Below, in pieces: positions 46,501-58,096 of a stretch of 64,000 nucleotides of DNA (position 1 is the first letter of the stretch; every line of letters starts with the position of its first letter). A program made the position numbers and the translations under genes. The notes below the pieces were generated by a model, which worked only from the letters and a program-made list of their open reading frames with translations, searched no databases and was not told the origin of the DNA. The stretch comes from Gambelia wislizenii (Eukaryota > Chordata > Lepidosauria > Squamata > Crotaphytidae). The DNA is taken from NCBI GenBank assembly GCA_030847615.1, contig JAUMIR010000001.1:182299001-182363000 (forward strand), in the 5' to 3' direction.

Positions 46501-46556
46501 AACTGTGGTGGTTACATAGCTAAGTAGGTGATACAGAATCCCAGTCATAATTAAAC
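43507..46556. other. Unassigned; AT-rich block inside
   Basis: 43660-44350 has no recognised repeat. 45000-45420 is very AT-rich with A-runs. A minus-strand frame of 159 codons (45405-45884) ends in polyPhe from a T-run and has no recognised domain; I do not call it a gene. Confidence 0.35.
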
Positions 46557-46558
46557 TA

Positions 46559-46779
46559 CAGGTCGACCCCTGTATCCAGGGATTCGGTATCCATGGTTTC
46601 ACTTATCTATGTCCAAAAAATATTTTCTCTCTAGGCATTCCTAGGTCCTCCAATGTGATTCTACAGTCAACTTCTGGTGTTCATCTCATTGAAAATAATA
46701 GGGTTCCCTATTATCCACCGTTTTAGGTATACCCCAAGGAGTCTTGGAATATATCCCCCACAGATATGGGGGTCAAAAT
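46559..46779. mobile_element. Tigger-like MITE, degraded right end
   Basis: Starts CAGGTCGACCCCTGTATCC after TA. The right side reads CAGATATGGGGGTC, the expected complement, with mutated last bases before TA. Confidence 0.6.
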
Positions 46780-46784
46780 TACAA

Positions 46785-47370
46785 GCAGTTTAAAACAAAC
46801 CCTTAAAAAGAAGAAAAACAAACATGAACAACACAAGATCCTTTCTCCTGAGCATTCAGCCTTCAAAGACCTGCTGAAACAAAGAAGTCTTTACCTGCCT
46901 TTTAAAGGGATAGCAAGAAGGCTGCCAGTCTAACTGCTACAGCAGTGGTTCTCACCCTATGGGTCCCCAGATGTTGTTGGACTACAGTTCCCAGGAGCCC
47001 TCTGAGGTCTCACCTTGACAGCCAGGTGGTCCTCCCAGTCCTCCCAGTAGGACTGAATTCTACAGTTGAGAACCACTGTGCTATAGGAAAGGAGTTGCAG
47101 AGCCTGGGAGCAGCTACCCAGAAGGGACTCTCCTATGTTCCCACCAGATGTGCCTGTGATGGTGGAAAAGAGAGGATGGTGGAAAAGAGAGAAGGGCCTC
47201 CTTAGAAGAAGTCAATATACAGTTAGGCTCATATAGGGAGATGCTGTCCTTCTGGTAACCTGGACCTGAGCCACATAGGGGTTTGTAGATCATAACACTT
47301 TGAATTATACCCAGAAACAAATCAGTGGCCAGTGAAGCTGCCACAAACTGCTGGCTCATCTGTGGCTGAT
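46785..47370 (-). pseudogene. Antisense L2-like LINE 3' end
   Basis: Antisense tracts parallel those at 8690-9905: CAAAGACCTGCTGAAACAAA, GCTACCCAGAAGGGACTCTC and TTGAATTATACCCAGAAACA. A hAT MITE interrupts it at 46943-47078. Confidence 0.65.
46943..47078. mobile_element. hAT MITE with 8-bp target duplication
   Basis: 136 bp. The left end CAGTGGTTCTCACCC and the right end, reverse-complemented CAGTGGTTCTCAACTG, are inverted repeats. Flanks TGCTACAG (46935-46942) and TGCTATAG (47079-47086) are an 8-bp duplication with one mismatch. End sequence and duplication length are diagnostic of hAT. Confidence 0.9.
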
Positions 47371-47699
47371 GCATTCCTGCCACAAACTGGGGCAAAGTGA
47401 ACCAAAGGATGAATTATCAAGCACACTGGCAGATGTGTTCCAATTTGAATAACAGCATGGAGTACAGTACTGTACATGTAGTAAACAATGGCAGACAGTG
47501 CAGTTGGAACTCATCCAGTATTGTTGGCAATGGGCCTCCACACCACAGTCCATTTTAGACCTCTGCTATCTCTCCTTATTTCATAGGAATGTTTCTGCCA
47601 TTCTTTTTCTGCAATGTTATATGGATATTAGTTGTTTTTCACTGCCATCAAGTCGACTTAGACTTATGGAAACCATATGAATGAGAGGCCTCCAAGTCA

Positions 47700-47856
47700 G
47701 AGAATCATGGAATCATAGAGTTAGAAGATACCTCAAGGGCCATCCAGTCCAACCCCCAGCCATGCAGGAATACACAATCAAAGCACTCCCAACAGATGGC
47801 CATCTAGCATCTGTTTAAAAACCTCCAAAGCAGGAGACTCCACCACACTCTGAGTC
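47700..47856 (-). mobile_element. CR1 tail inserted in the RTE copy, antisense
   Basis: Reads from GAGAATCATGGAATCATAGA (the reversed CR1 octamer end) to ACTCCACCACACTCTGAG. At the left the RTE has AAGTCA and at the right it resumes TCACTC; the uninterrupted copy reads AAGTCACTC, implying a TCA duplication. Confidence 0.75.
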
Positions 47857-48115
47857 ACTCTTTTATCAACAGCCCTGCTCAGGTCTTGCAAACTAAGGGC
47901 AATGGTTGCCTTGACTAAATCTATTCACCTGTAATGTGGTCTTCTTTTCCTGCTGCCGTCTACCTTGCTAAACATTATTGTCTTTTCTAGTGAATAGAGA
48001 TTTGTCCAAAGTGCAACAGTTCTCACAATTTGTCCAAAGTGCAACAGTTTCAGCTTAATCATTTTGGCTTTAAGGGAGAGTTCAGGTTTTATTTGCTCTA
48101 GGACCCATTTCTTTG

Positions 48116-48397
48116 GACTTTATCAGATGTGGCAAAAACTGTGTCATTAGGACGTGATGATAGCACAAAGGGTTGAACTTACCTGTTTGCTTACCTGTTC
48201 CCGCTGTGTCACACTGGTGTGAATAAGGCATCACTTTTTAATGACACCTTAGCTTGTCAATAAAAAGTGTTGCCTCATTCACATCGGTGCAACACAGTGG
48301 GAACATGTAAACAATGAGGACATCTGATAGCCTTTTGTGCTATTGTCGCTTCTTAAATGATGTGGGGATTTTTTGACAAGATTGGGCTGATAAAGTC
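48116..48397. mobile_element. Fold-back MITE with 5-bp TSD and in-window empty site
   Basis: 282 bp. The left end GACTTTATCAGATG and the right end, reverse-complemented GACTTTATCAGCCC, are flanked by CTTTG (48111-48115, 48398-48402). The RTE reads continuously across the join, and the second RTE copy near 49290 has one ATTTG at this place. The interior folds at 48197-48304 into arms of about 50 bases. Related to 7193-7480. Confidence 0.85.
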
Positions 48398-48774
48398 CTT
48401 TGTCTTTTTGACTGTCCATGGTATCTGCAGAACTCCAGCACCACATTTCAAATGAGTTGATCCTCTTCTTATCAGCTTTCTTCACTGTTCAACTTTCACA
48501 ACCATACAGAAAATACGATGGCATGGACTATCCTAACTTTACGATTCAATGATCTGTCTTTACACTTCAGGATCTTGTCCAGTTCCTTCATAGCTGCCCT
48601 TCCAAGTCCTAGCCTTCTTCTGATTTCTTGGCTACAGTCTCCATTCTGATTAATGGTTGAGCCAAGGTATGGAAAATCTTTAACTGTTTCAATGTCTTCA
48701 TTGTCTACTTTAAAATTATGTAAATCATCTGTGGTCAATTTGGTATAGAAAATCTTGAACTATTTCTCAGTGGT

Positions 48775-48985
48775 TTCTCCCAGGTTCTGGAAATCCCTTC
48801 CTGGAGAGATTAGGCTGGTGTTATTCTTGCTATTTTTCCATAGGCAGGTGGAGACATTTTGTTTCAGCAGGCTTTTGATGGCTGGTTGCTCAAGAAGAAA
48901 GGGCCTTGTATAATGTGCTGTACTGTTTATATAGATTGTTTTATTCTTTTTAATTGACTTGATTTTAATTCTATTTATTTTATTG
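48775..48985 (+). pseudogene. L2-like LINE 3' fragment
   Basis: GGTTCTGGAAATCCCTTCCT followed by GGAGAGATTAGGCTGG is the L2 C-terminal region, then a T-rich UTR. It lies between two RTE copies of opposite strand. Confidence 0.55.
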
Positions 48986-50120
48986 TTGTTAACTGCCATC
49001 AAGTCGATTTTGACTTATGGTAGCCCTATGAATGAGAAACCTCCAAGTCACTCTATTATCAACAGCCCTGCTCAGGTCTTGCAGACTCGGGGATGTAGCT
49101 TCCTTGATTGAATCTATCTACTTGTAATACAGTCTTCCTCTTTTCCTACTGCCTTCTCCCTTACTAATCATTGTTGCCTTTTCTGGTGAGTCATGTCTTC
49201 TCATGATATGGCCAAAGTATGACAGTCTCAGTTTAGTCATCTTGACTTCTAAGGAGAGTTCAGGCTTGATTTATTCTATGGCCCATCTATTTGTCTTTTT
49301 AAACAGTCCATGGTATCTATATAAATCTTCTCCAGAACCACCATTCAAATGAGTTGATTTTCTTATCAACTTTTTTCACTGTCAAGGTTTCACAACCATA
49401 CATAGGAATCAAAAATATGATGGCATGGACAATCCTGAGTGGTACTCAATGATATATCTTGACACTAGAGGCTCTTGTCTAGTTCCTTCATAGCTACCCT
49501 TCCAAGTCCTAATCTTCTGATTTCTTCTACTTTCTTGTCTCCATTCTGATTAATGACTCAGTCAAGGTATAGGAAATCTTTGACTATTTCAGTGTCTTCA
49601 TTGTCTACTTTAAAGTTAGGCAATTCATCTTATTTTTATCTTAATAAAATGTCTTTGCACTTTCTTCTTTGACTTTCTTAAATAGTCATTCCAAGAATTT
49701 GCTATTTTCTGCTAGTAGTATGGTGTCTTCTGTGTATCTTAAAATACTGATATTCCTTCCTCCAATTTTCATCCTTCCTTCCTTCCTCCAAGTCTAATCC
49801 AGAGTTATGTATGATAGATTCAGCATACAAGTTATAGGGTAATAACATGCAGTCTTTACTGACCCACAGGCCAATTGGAAACCATTCTGTTTCTCAATAC
49901 TCTGTCCTTGATGGTGGCCTCTTTTCCTGAGTACAGGTCAATCAAATGTTATGGGCTCTTATTTTTCTAAACCCTGCTTGGACCTCTAGCATCACTCAGT
50001 CCATATTGGTTGGAAGTTTTTGTTGTAAAATGTTGAGCATCACTTTGTTGCATGGGAGATTGAAGTAATGGTCCAGTGGTTACTGCTTCCCTAGTGTCCC
50101 TTTTCTTGGCCTGTCTTTGA
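48986..50120 (-). pseudogene. RTE/BovB-like LINE, antisense, second copy
   Basis: Runs parallel to 47630-48770 from CTGCCATCAAGTCGATTTTG onward, without either insertion, and continues further. Frameshifts are many and no readable frame of length remains. Confidence 0.65.
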
Positions 50121-50420
50121 TTAGCTAGTACAGGCAAGAAAATCTAAAATCTATAATATATCTACAGTGTTTCATACAATATGTCATGTCACACATTGCT
50201 GCATATTAGTTGCCCTCAGAAACATGCACTGATATGCAAGAGCACATTAGTAAAGTTCCACAAACACATGCATGCATGTGCACATACACGTGTGTGTGTT
50301 TTGATGGAAATGTATGCACATTATATGTACAACTGCTGTTTTACTGTGTTTTAGCAATGCATAAGTGTTCCTGAACAGTACAGGAGGAGGAAAGACATCC
50401 TTAGACCCCTTTTGGCCCCT

Positions 50421-50515
50421 TTTCATAGAACTGTAGAGTTGGAAGAGACCACAAGGGCCATCCAGTCCAACCTCCTGCCATGCAGGAAATCACAATCAAA
50501 GCATCCCTGATTCCT
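50421..50515 (-). mobile_element. CR1 tail fragment, antisense
   Basis: TTCATAGAACTGTAGAGTTG and AAGGGCCATCCAGTCCAACC are the reversed CR1 3' end. It faces away from the sense CR1 at 50640. Confidence 0.8.
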
Positions 50516-50639
50516 AAGGTCACACGGTCCAGATTAACAGAGAAGCTACAGAGTGTGGCACTACAACACAGCAAAGACCAGGTCAAAAACTTCCTCGACC
50601 TGAGTGCAATCCTGGTATTTCACATAGTAAAGCATTACC

Positions 50640-51677
50640 ACAGAGGGTGGTCAGCAGCGTCTTCTCTTCGTCTTGGACTTGGAAAGATGTGACCAGTGGG
50701 GTGCCACAGGGTTCTGTCCTGGGCCCAGTGCTATTCAACATCTTTATCAATAACTTGGATGAGGGAATAAGGGGCATACTTATCAAATTTGCAGATGACA
50801 CCAAATTAGGAGGAGTAGCTAATACCCTAGAGGACAGGATCAAAATTCAGAATGACCTGGATAGACTGGAGAGCTGGGCCAAAGCTAACAAAATGAAATT
50901 CAATATGGAGAAATGTAAAGTACTGCATTTAGGGCGGAAAAATGAAATGCATAGATATAGGATGGGGGAGACCTGGCTGAACGAGACTACGTGTGAAAGG
51001 GATCTAGGAGTCCTAGTAGACCACAAGTTGAACATGAGTCAACAATGTGATATGGCAGCTAAAAAGGCCAATGCGATTTTGGGCTGTATCAATAGAAGTA
51101 TAGTGTCTAGATCAAGGGAAGTAATAGTGCCACTATATTCTGCCTTGGTCAGACCTCACTTAGAATACTGTGTCCAGTTCTGGGCACCACAATTCAAAAA
51201 GGATATTGACAAATTGGAGCGTGTCCAGAGAAGGGCAACTAAAATGGTGAAAGGTCTGGAAACGATGCCTTATGAGGAGAGACTTAGGGAGCTGGGTATG
51301 TTTAGCCTGGAAATAAGACGGTTAAGAGGCGATATGATAGCCCTGTTTAAGTATTTGAAGGGATGCCACGCTGAGGATGGAGCAGGCTTGTTTTCTGCTG
51401 CTCCAGAGACTGGAACACGGAACAATGGATGCAAGCTCCAGGAACAGAGATTCCACCTCAACATTAGGAGGAACTTTTTGACAGTAAGAGCTGTTCAGCA
51501 GTCGAACACACTCCCTCGGAGTGTGGTGGGGTCTCCTTCCTTGGAGGTCTTTAAACAGAGGCTGGATTGCCATCTGTCAGGGATGCTTTGATCAGGATTT
51601 CCTGCGTGGCAGGGGGATGGACTGGATGGCCCTCGTGGTCTCTTCCAACTCTGCAATTCTATGATTCTATGACTGTC
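50640..51677 (+). pseudogene. CR1 LINE ORF2, 314-codon open C-terminal half
   Basis: The frame 50647-51591 is uninterrupted for 314 codons, the longest here. It opens within the RT palm: VPQGSVLGPVLFNIFIN at residues 19-35 and the catalytic FADD at 48-51. It continues through [18 protein letters not shown] and [14 protein letters not shown] to the normal CR1 C-terminus. A short 3' UTR ends in (ATTCTATG). Endonuclease and first RT motifs are missing by 5' truncation, so it cannot move by itself. The first Met is not a natural start. Least decayed LINE in the window. Confidence 0.9.
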
Positions 51678-52438
51678 ACCACTGGTGGAAAGTTTCTCAG
51701 TTCACCCCATAACATACTCCTCCAGACCACTGAATCCCCATCCACACATGTACTTCAAAGTATATAAAAATGTGGTTTGCATTGATGGAACTGTGGGGTT
51801 TGCTGGAAAATTTTCAGCATAGTCCTGTCCTAAACCCAGGGCAATCTCACAGAACTAAAACAGCTTCTCCCTAGCTACTGTACAGAATTATTGGTTCTGA
51901 AATGTTCTGCTTCTCTGCCAAGTACTGCTTGTGTTCTGTCCTTTTTCACTACTAAGATGTGCAAGCCCACCACCATAATACGTATGATTTCATAACATAT
52001 ATTTAACAAGAATGGTCACCAAGAGGGGCAGGAAGATACCCCTCATAGATTCCAGTAAAGCTAAAATTAATGATTAAACAGAACAAAAAGTTATTCTGAT
52101 GTTCCAAAGTTAGCAGGTTCCTAAACGGAAGAGGGGGGGAGTGTTTGAGGTAGGAAGAGAAGGTGACCTCATGTCAAATTCTTTCTCCTTTCATTAGCAA
52201 AACATGCCCTGGCGGCATCACAAGATACATTTTTCTAGCATACATAATTGGCCACCAGGGCCAATCCTACCCTTAGGCAGTGAGACAACTAGCTCAGGCA
52301 AAAGATTTGGGGGTTGACAAAGGGCCATGTGAGATTTTCTCCCTCAGGTATCAAAATAACATGACAGGCTTTAGGTGCATCCAGACCTGTGTAGGTGGGT
52401 GACATAAAAAATCTTTGACTATCCCTGTTAGCTACTCT
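51678..52438. other. No recognisable feature
   Basis: Unique-looking sequence without gene or repeat recognised. Confidence 0.35.
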
Positions 52439-52439
52439 G

Positions 52440-52680
52440 TGTGTGTTATGTGTGCCTTTGTATTGGCTGTCAAAGTCTGCTGACCCCATGGATTTCATGG
52501 GGTTTTCTTAGGAAAGGAGTACTCAGAGGTGGTTTTGCCAGTTCCTTCCTCTGAAATATAGCCTATAGAACCTGGTATTCATTGGCAGTCTCCCATCCAA
52601 GTACTAACCAGGGCTCATTCTGCTTAGCTTCGAAGATCAAATGGGATGTTGTACCTTCAAGGTATTTAGGCCTGCAGGTA
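52440..52680 (-). repeat. 5S-SINE, antisense
   Basis: CCCATGGATTTCATGGGG, GAAAGGAGTACTCAGAGG and the reversed 5S head (GCTTAGCTTCGAAGATCAAA) in the order of the other copies. Confidence 0.8.
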
Positions 52681-52695
52681 AGAAAATTTACAATA

Positions 52696-53047
52696 CAGTA
52701 GGACCCCTGTATCCATGGGGGTTTGGTTCCAGGGGGCAACAGAGATAAAGAATTCTGATAATAGCGAACACACACACCCCATCACTGCCATGGAAGCTAT
52801 GAGACTTCTCTTCCCCTCCCTTCACCCTCCTGTCACCATTGTCACCACTGGAGCCACTGGAGCCATGGGGTGGGGAGTGAAGAAGGGAGGCGAGACTTCT
52901 CCTCCCCTCCCTTCACGCCCCATCACCATTGCCACCACAGAAGCCATCTGGAAGCCTTCTCCCCATCTACCACCACCACCACTGTTACCAACCACGGATA
53001 ATTGAATCAGTGGTTGGCAAATCAGGGGATTATTGGGGGTGCTACTG
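52696..53047. mobile_element. Tigger-like MITE with GC-rich core
   Basis: TA-flanked (52694-52695, 53048-53049). Left CAGTAGGACCCCTGTATCC; right reverse-complements to CAGTAGCACCCCCAATAATC. The core has duplicated C/T-rich blocks (CCCCTCCCTTCA near 52813 and 52905) and CCACCA/ACCATT repeats. No transposase. Confidence 0.8.
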
Positions 53048-53192
53048 TATATAATATATCTACAATATATCATGAGATAAATTATGTCACATATTACTTC
53101 ATATTAGTTGACCAGGGGATGTTATCTTGAGTGGCAGTAACCTTTATAGTGTATTGTATACCTGTAAGTGAAAGAATGAATTTCATAACACA

Positions 53193-53799
53193 GGAGATAA
53201 TCAGACAAACTGTCTGATAGCGTATCTGTCCCGCTACCCCCCAACCCGCCCCACTCCCATCCCACTCCCGTCCCTGTTCCAGTAAAAAAAAAATTCAGAC
53301 ACCTATCTTATGCCGTGATACTAACTGCTCCCCCTCCCCTTGGTCCTCCGGGAGTGAATGCAGCAGTCGTAAAGCTGCATTCACATCCCAGAAAGCAAAT
53401 CCCACACATTCTCGAAAGAGAACGATGCACGGGAAATTTAAAAATAAAAAGGAAACCAAATGTCATAAAAGAAAACTAAGCCCCCGAACACCCTTAAAAT
53501 TAAACAATTAACCCAGGGAGGGGGGAAACAAAGCACCGAGAAGTTTTCGGGAAGAACCTCCCACCATGTCTGGCATAGCGCCAGCATAACGGGACACCTT
53601 TTCACATGCCCATTATTCCATTATGGAAAAGGAACGGGTGATCTATTGACGGATTAATCCATCAATAGAAGAGAACGGAAACAGAATGGAGGGGGCACAG
53701 GAGCAGAACTGGACTGGGATGATGTCATTTGAAAAGACAGCCCTTTGGTGCTCTGCTGTCGACCCTGTTCCAGATTAAAAAGGTCATCTGATAATCTCC
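53193..53799. mobile_element. 607-bp non-autonomous element, 5-bp TSD
   Basis: Left end GGAGATAATCAGAC, right end reverse-complemented GGAGATTATCAGATG. ACACA on both sides (53188-53192, 53800-53804). Shares interior landmarks in order with 58819-59425: the GAGTGAATGCAGC/CATTCAC palindrome, GGGAAATTTAAAAATAAAAA, CCAGCATAACGGGACACC and CCATCAATA. No coding frame. Confidence 0.8.
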
Positions 53800-53804
53800 A
53801 CACA

Positions 53805-55760
53805 TTCTGTATTCTAGTAATAACAGCACACACATGGGGGTAGGGGGAGAAACATAGAGAGAAAGAGAGAGAGAGAGAGAGAGACTGTCTCCTATTTACA
53901 GGGGAGAATACAGTTAATTTTTAAGACTCATATTTACCCATTTTTCCCTTAGTGCACTTACCGATAGAAATTAATCAGCGAAGGCTCCACAGTCCCAGAG
54001 GTTCAAATATAATAGATGCTAGTTACTTGATACAATGAAAAAGATGAAATGTAGGGAACAGAGCAATTAAATTTATGTTCTGGAAGGGAATTAGCTTGAA
54101 GTTTTACTGGAAAGAAGAGAGAAAAGAAAACATGACTTTTAGTGCCATAATGGTGGAGCTTGTCTATCCGCATAACATGAAACATCTTAATGAAGATATG
54201 TTTTTATGACTTAATCAAGTCGAGATCTTTCTTACAAGCCTGACTGCATGCAGCCACACTTACTGCTAAGGAAATATGACTATGCAATTAGAAACATTAA
54301 TTTATGGGCAATGAGGAATAGGAAGTGGCATTCTGTGACTGTTGGGGGTTGCAGAATATCTGCACTTTGGAATCATTGGGGAACTTCACCGCTTGTAGTA
54401 TGGACATGAAAGGTGGAGAAGGAGAAGAAAAAGTACAGGTAGCAGTCTTTGAACCTTCAGGATATCAAAACAGATGCCATATGCAGCCCTGCTCCTTTAA
54501 ATCCCTTTAATTTGAATCCTAATAATTTTGTTAGAGCAGAGTGATTTTTTAAAAAAAATCTTTCTTTTGGTGGGAGAATGATACCATCTGTTCCACATCT
54601 GCCATATACATCTAGCTGTAACATGCATGCTCTGAACGTATTCCCATATAAAGAACTTTAAACTGGGATGGGTAACCTGTGGTCCTCCAGTTGATGGTGG
54701 GTTATAAACTCCCATTTTCCTTGACCACTGGCCACAACAGCTGGGTTCAAGATGAGTTGAGGGCCCAACAACATCTAGAGAGCCACACACTCCAAAACAT
54801 GTATTCTAAGTATTTATTGTTATTTGCTATCAAGCCAACTTGAAATGATTGTGTTCTCCAACTTTAAAAAAATACTATGTCCTTGAAAATTTATTGGATT
54901 TTATAACTCAAGAACTTAAAAAAAAAAGCATTAAGATATTTATCACAACTACAACTGGCTGGTAAGTTTGGGAATGGGTTTAGGATCAGTGAGAGAGGGG
55001 ATGGATTCTGAAAGCAAGATTGGGCTTCCATGTCTAGATTTCCCCATGAGTAGCATTTCCAAACAATCAGGTATTTAAATTTTTCCACCCAGTATTTTTG
55101 CTTTGAGTTTGGGCTCAGGTATTTGGATGAACACATCTGGTAGCTTTAGTGGGAAAGGCAGTTGTGTTCTTACTGTCAGGCCTGACCCCAATACCTCAGG
55201 CAGTTAACAAACCTATTAAGCCCTGCAGTCTCCTTCTCTGCTGAGTTAGATGGAGATTCCTCTTCATAACCAGCATAAAATCCCAGTTTTCCTGGAATTA
55301 AAAAATGCCTCATCAATCTCCATTTCCAAACTATCTAAAGAAACCCACTGTAACCCCTACTACTGGCTAGATGTTTTTACAGTCATACATTTGTGACCTC
55401 GTCATAATACTCATGATCAGACCTAACGCAACTATTCTGCATGTGTTTACAGGATTTATGGCCTGACTTTCTACTCGCAAAGTGCCTTGCAAAGACTAAT
55501 AAACACCAAGATAATAAACTAGTCATCAATAAATACAAAAAGCAGACTAAAACAAACAGAAAGGAAACAGAATCCATTAAAAATTGAACCAGAGTTAGGT
55601 AATCTAAAATCTCACATAGACAAACATGCTTTCAACTGTAACAGAAATCAAGGCTTGTGGAAGGAACAGAAAGATCTCTTGGAACAGTGAATTTCACAAT
55701 AAAGGCTCTTTTATCTGTTAACATCCATACAGAACAGGGTGTGGTTCATGTAGCCTTCCA
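53805..55760. other. Mostly unassigned
   Basis: Contains a (GA)n tract (about 53859-53884) and a hAT-like remnant at 54672. 53930-54310 is repeat-free and AT-rich with homeobox-like ATTA motifs; conservation unknown. Confidence 0.3.
54672..54790. mobile_element. hAT-like MITE remnant
   Basis: GGTAACCTGTGGTCCTCCAG and AAACTCCCAT, with a weak opposite arm (CAACAACATCTAGAG), resemble the palindromic hAT MITEs of squamates. Confidence 0.45.
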
Positions 55761-57085
55761 GAATTAGAAAAATAGAATCAGAGACTTGGAAGAGACCGTG
55801 AGGGTCATCCAGTCCCACCCCCTATCGGAATACACAATCAAAGCATTCCCAATAGATGGTCATCCAGCTTCCACTTCAAAACCTCCAAAGAAGGAGACTC
55901 CACCATACTCCAAGGCAGCATATTCTACTGTTGAACAGCTCTTACCATCAGGAAGTTCTTCCTAATATTTAGGTGGAATCTCTTTTCTTGGAGTTTGAAT
56001 ACATTGTTCTGTGTCCTAGTCTCTGGATCAGCAGAAAACAGGCTTGCTCATTTTTCAAGAGGACATCCTTCAAATGGGGATAGTAGACTAAGTCTACGAA
56101 AGCTTATGCTACAATTGTCTCTCTCTCAGTCTCAAAGGTGCTACACCATCCCCTTGCTTACTTACTATCAAATACTCAAACATGGTTATCATGTCACCTC
56201 TGACAATGAAAGTCAGTGGATGATGTTTGCTGCAATTTCTGTAATAAAGCTTTGCTGAATTAACCCTGAAAGCCTGAATTTCTGAACTGCTGGAACTCTG
56301 CACATGACATAGACCTCTTGCCATTTTGGTCCCCCTCCACTGGACACATTCCAGTTTGTCAATGTCCTTGAATTGTAGTGCCCAGAACTGGACACAATAT
56401 TCCAGGTGAGGTCTGACCAAAGCAGAATAGAGTGGTACTATTACTTTCCTCAGTCTAGACACTATAATCCTATTGATGCAGCCTAGACTCACACTGGCTT
56501 TTTCAGCTGCCGTATCACACTGCTGACTTATGTTCAGTGTGTGGTCCGCTAAGACTCCCCATTTCACATACATTGTTGTCAAGCCAGGTGTCACCCATAC
56601 TATATCTATGCATTTCATTCTTTCTGCCTAAGTGGAGTGCCTTACATTTCTCCCAGCTGAAATTCATTTGGTTAGTTTTGGGCCAGATCTCTAATCTGTT
56701 AAGATCATTTTTAATTCTGACCCTGTCCTCTGGGGTATTAGCTACCCCTCCTAATTTGGTGTCATCTGCAAATTGGATAAACATGCCCTCTATTCCATCA
56801 TCCATATTGTTTACAAAAGTGTTGAATAGCACTGGGCCCAGGACAGAAGCCTGTGACACACCACTAGTCACTTCTTTCCAGAATGAAGAAGAGCCATCCT
56901 TCTTTCCATTAGGAAGAGGAGCCCTTGGGGTTTGGTTGGTCAACCAATTACAAATTCACCTAACAGTTACATTGTCTAGCCCACATTTTACTAGCTTAAT
57001 TCCAAGAAGAACATGGGGGACCTTGTCAAAAGGCCTTACTGAAATCAAGTTAGGCAACATCCACAGCATTCTCTTGAGTTCCCAT
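55761..57085 (-). pseudogene. CR1 LINE, antisense, long
   Basis: Minus-strand frames at 56515-56943 (SGVSQASVLGPVLFNTF, then FADDTKLGGVANTPEDR) and 56109-56618 ([33 protein letters not shown]) cover the second half of RT in order, separated by frameshifts. The 3' tail lies at 55761-56050. About 70 bases near 56085-56160 (ACGAAAGCTTATGCTAC…) do not belong and resemble another dispersed reptile repeat. Confidence 0.85.
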
Positions 57086-57344
57086 TCTTGAGCTTCAATC
57101 CCCAGCAGCTCTACCCGGTATTTCCCATATTGCAAAATCTGGAAGTTTCAATACAGCAACATCTGGAAATCCATAAGATTCCCACACCTAACTTAGAAGG
57201 TGATGAGATATACAAAAGGCCCTCACTAGATAATCTGACCATAATGACCAGGAAATCCCATGCAGAAGTTAGCTAATGTGACCCTAAGTCATTCAGGGTG
57301 CTAGAGAACTGTTGTTCAGCCTTTGGGCCATAGGGGTAAATACT

Positions 57345-57556
57345 GTCCTCTAACCTTTTTGAAATCTTTATGAAGCCACTGGGAAAGGTCATCTGGAATT
57401 TTGGGGTTGATGACACCCAGCTGTCTCTCCTTTACAGCTGATAACAAGGAGGCTGTGGAAGTCCTGAATTGTTGCAACTAGACTGGTGTGCATTATAAAA
57501 ACCACATAACACCAGTCTTGCAATAATTACACTGACTTCCAATTTGCTTCCAAGTA
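57345..57556 (+). pseudogene. L2-like LINE, part 1
   Basis: Decayed RT: the part at 57355-57430 translates to an equivalent of GxVIxxFGVxxxxYADDTQL, and 57500-57556 to the region before HWLPV. Interrupted by the MITE at 57557. Confidence 0.6.
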
Positions 57557-58096
57557 CAGTAGCATCCTCGTATCCACGAGGGATTGGTTCCAGGGGGTGT
57601 GTGGATACCAAAATCCACAGATAACAGTGAACGCCAGACCCCACCCACCACCAGCAGCCTGCTGCTGCTGCCGGAGCTCTCCCAGGGGAAAGGAGAAGGG
57701 AGGTGAGCTCTCCTCCTCCTCTCCCTTCCCAATCCTCCTCGCCCTCTGCCTCAGCTCAGTCTCTCACTAGCTCGCCTTGCCACCCCCACTGCCCCCATGT
57801 GAGGATCGCTCACCCTCCCTCACAGAGGCTGGTGGGGCAGCAAAGCAGAGGAAGCAACAGAGGAGGAGGGCTTTCACCCATGCTGAGCCATGCTGCTGCC
57901 ATCGCCACCACTACTGTTGGTGATGGGTAATGGACAGGAGCCACACACACACACCACCGCTGCCACAATCGGAGCCTTCCCAGGGGAAGGAAGAAGGGAG
58001 GAGAGATCTTTCCTCCCCCCTCCATTCCCCTTCCCCCCCCCCCACCGCTATTGCCAACCACAAATGACTGAATCAGCAGATACGGGGGTGCTATTG
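57557..58096. mobile_element. Tigger-like MITE with GC-rich core, in L2
   Basis: 540 bp, TA on both sides (57555-57556, 58097-58098). Left CAGTAGCATCCTCGTATCC; right reverse-complements to CAATAGCACCCCCGTATC. The core is rich in CTCCTCCTC and CCACC triplets. Same subfamily as 52696. Confidence 0.8.

Larger units (their letters stand above)
47630..48770 (-). pseudogene. RTE/BovB-like LINE, antisense, with two insertions
   Basis: The minus-strand frame at 48496-48738 has FPYLGSTINQNGDCSQEIRRR, then LGLGRAAMKELDKIL and VRIVHAIVF, the C-terminal part of RTE-type RT proteins. Two insertions split the copy: a CR1 tail at about 47700-47856 and a fold-back MITE at 48116-48397. The parallel copy at 48986 lacks both, giving empty sites. 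Confidence 0.75.
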
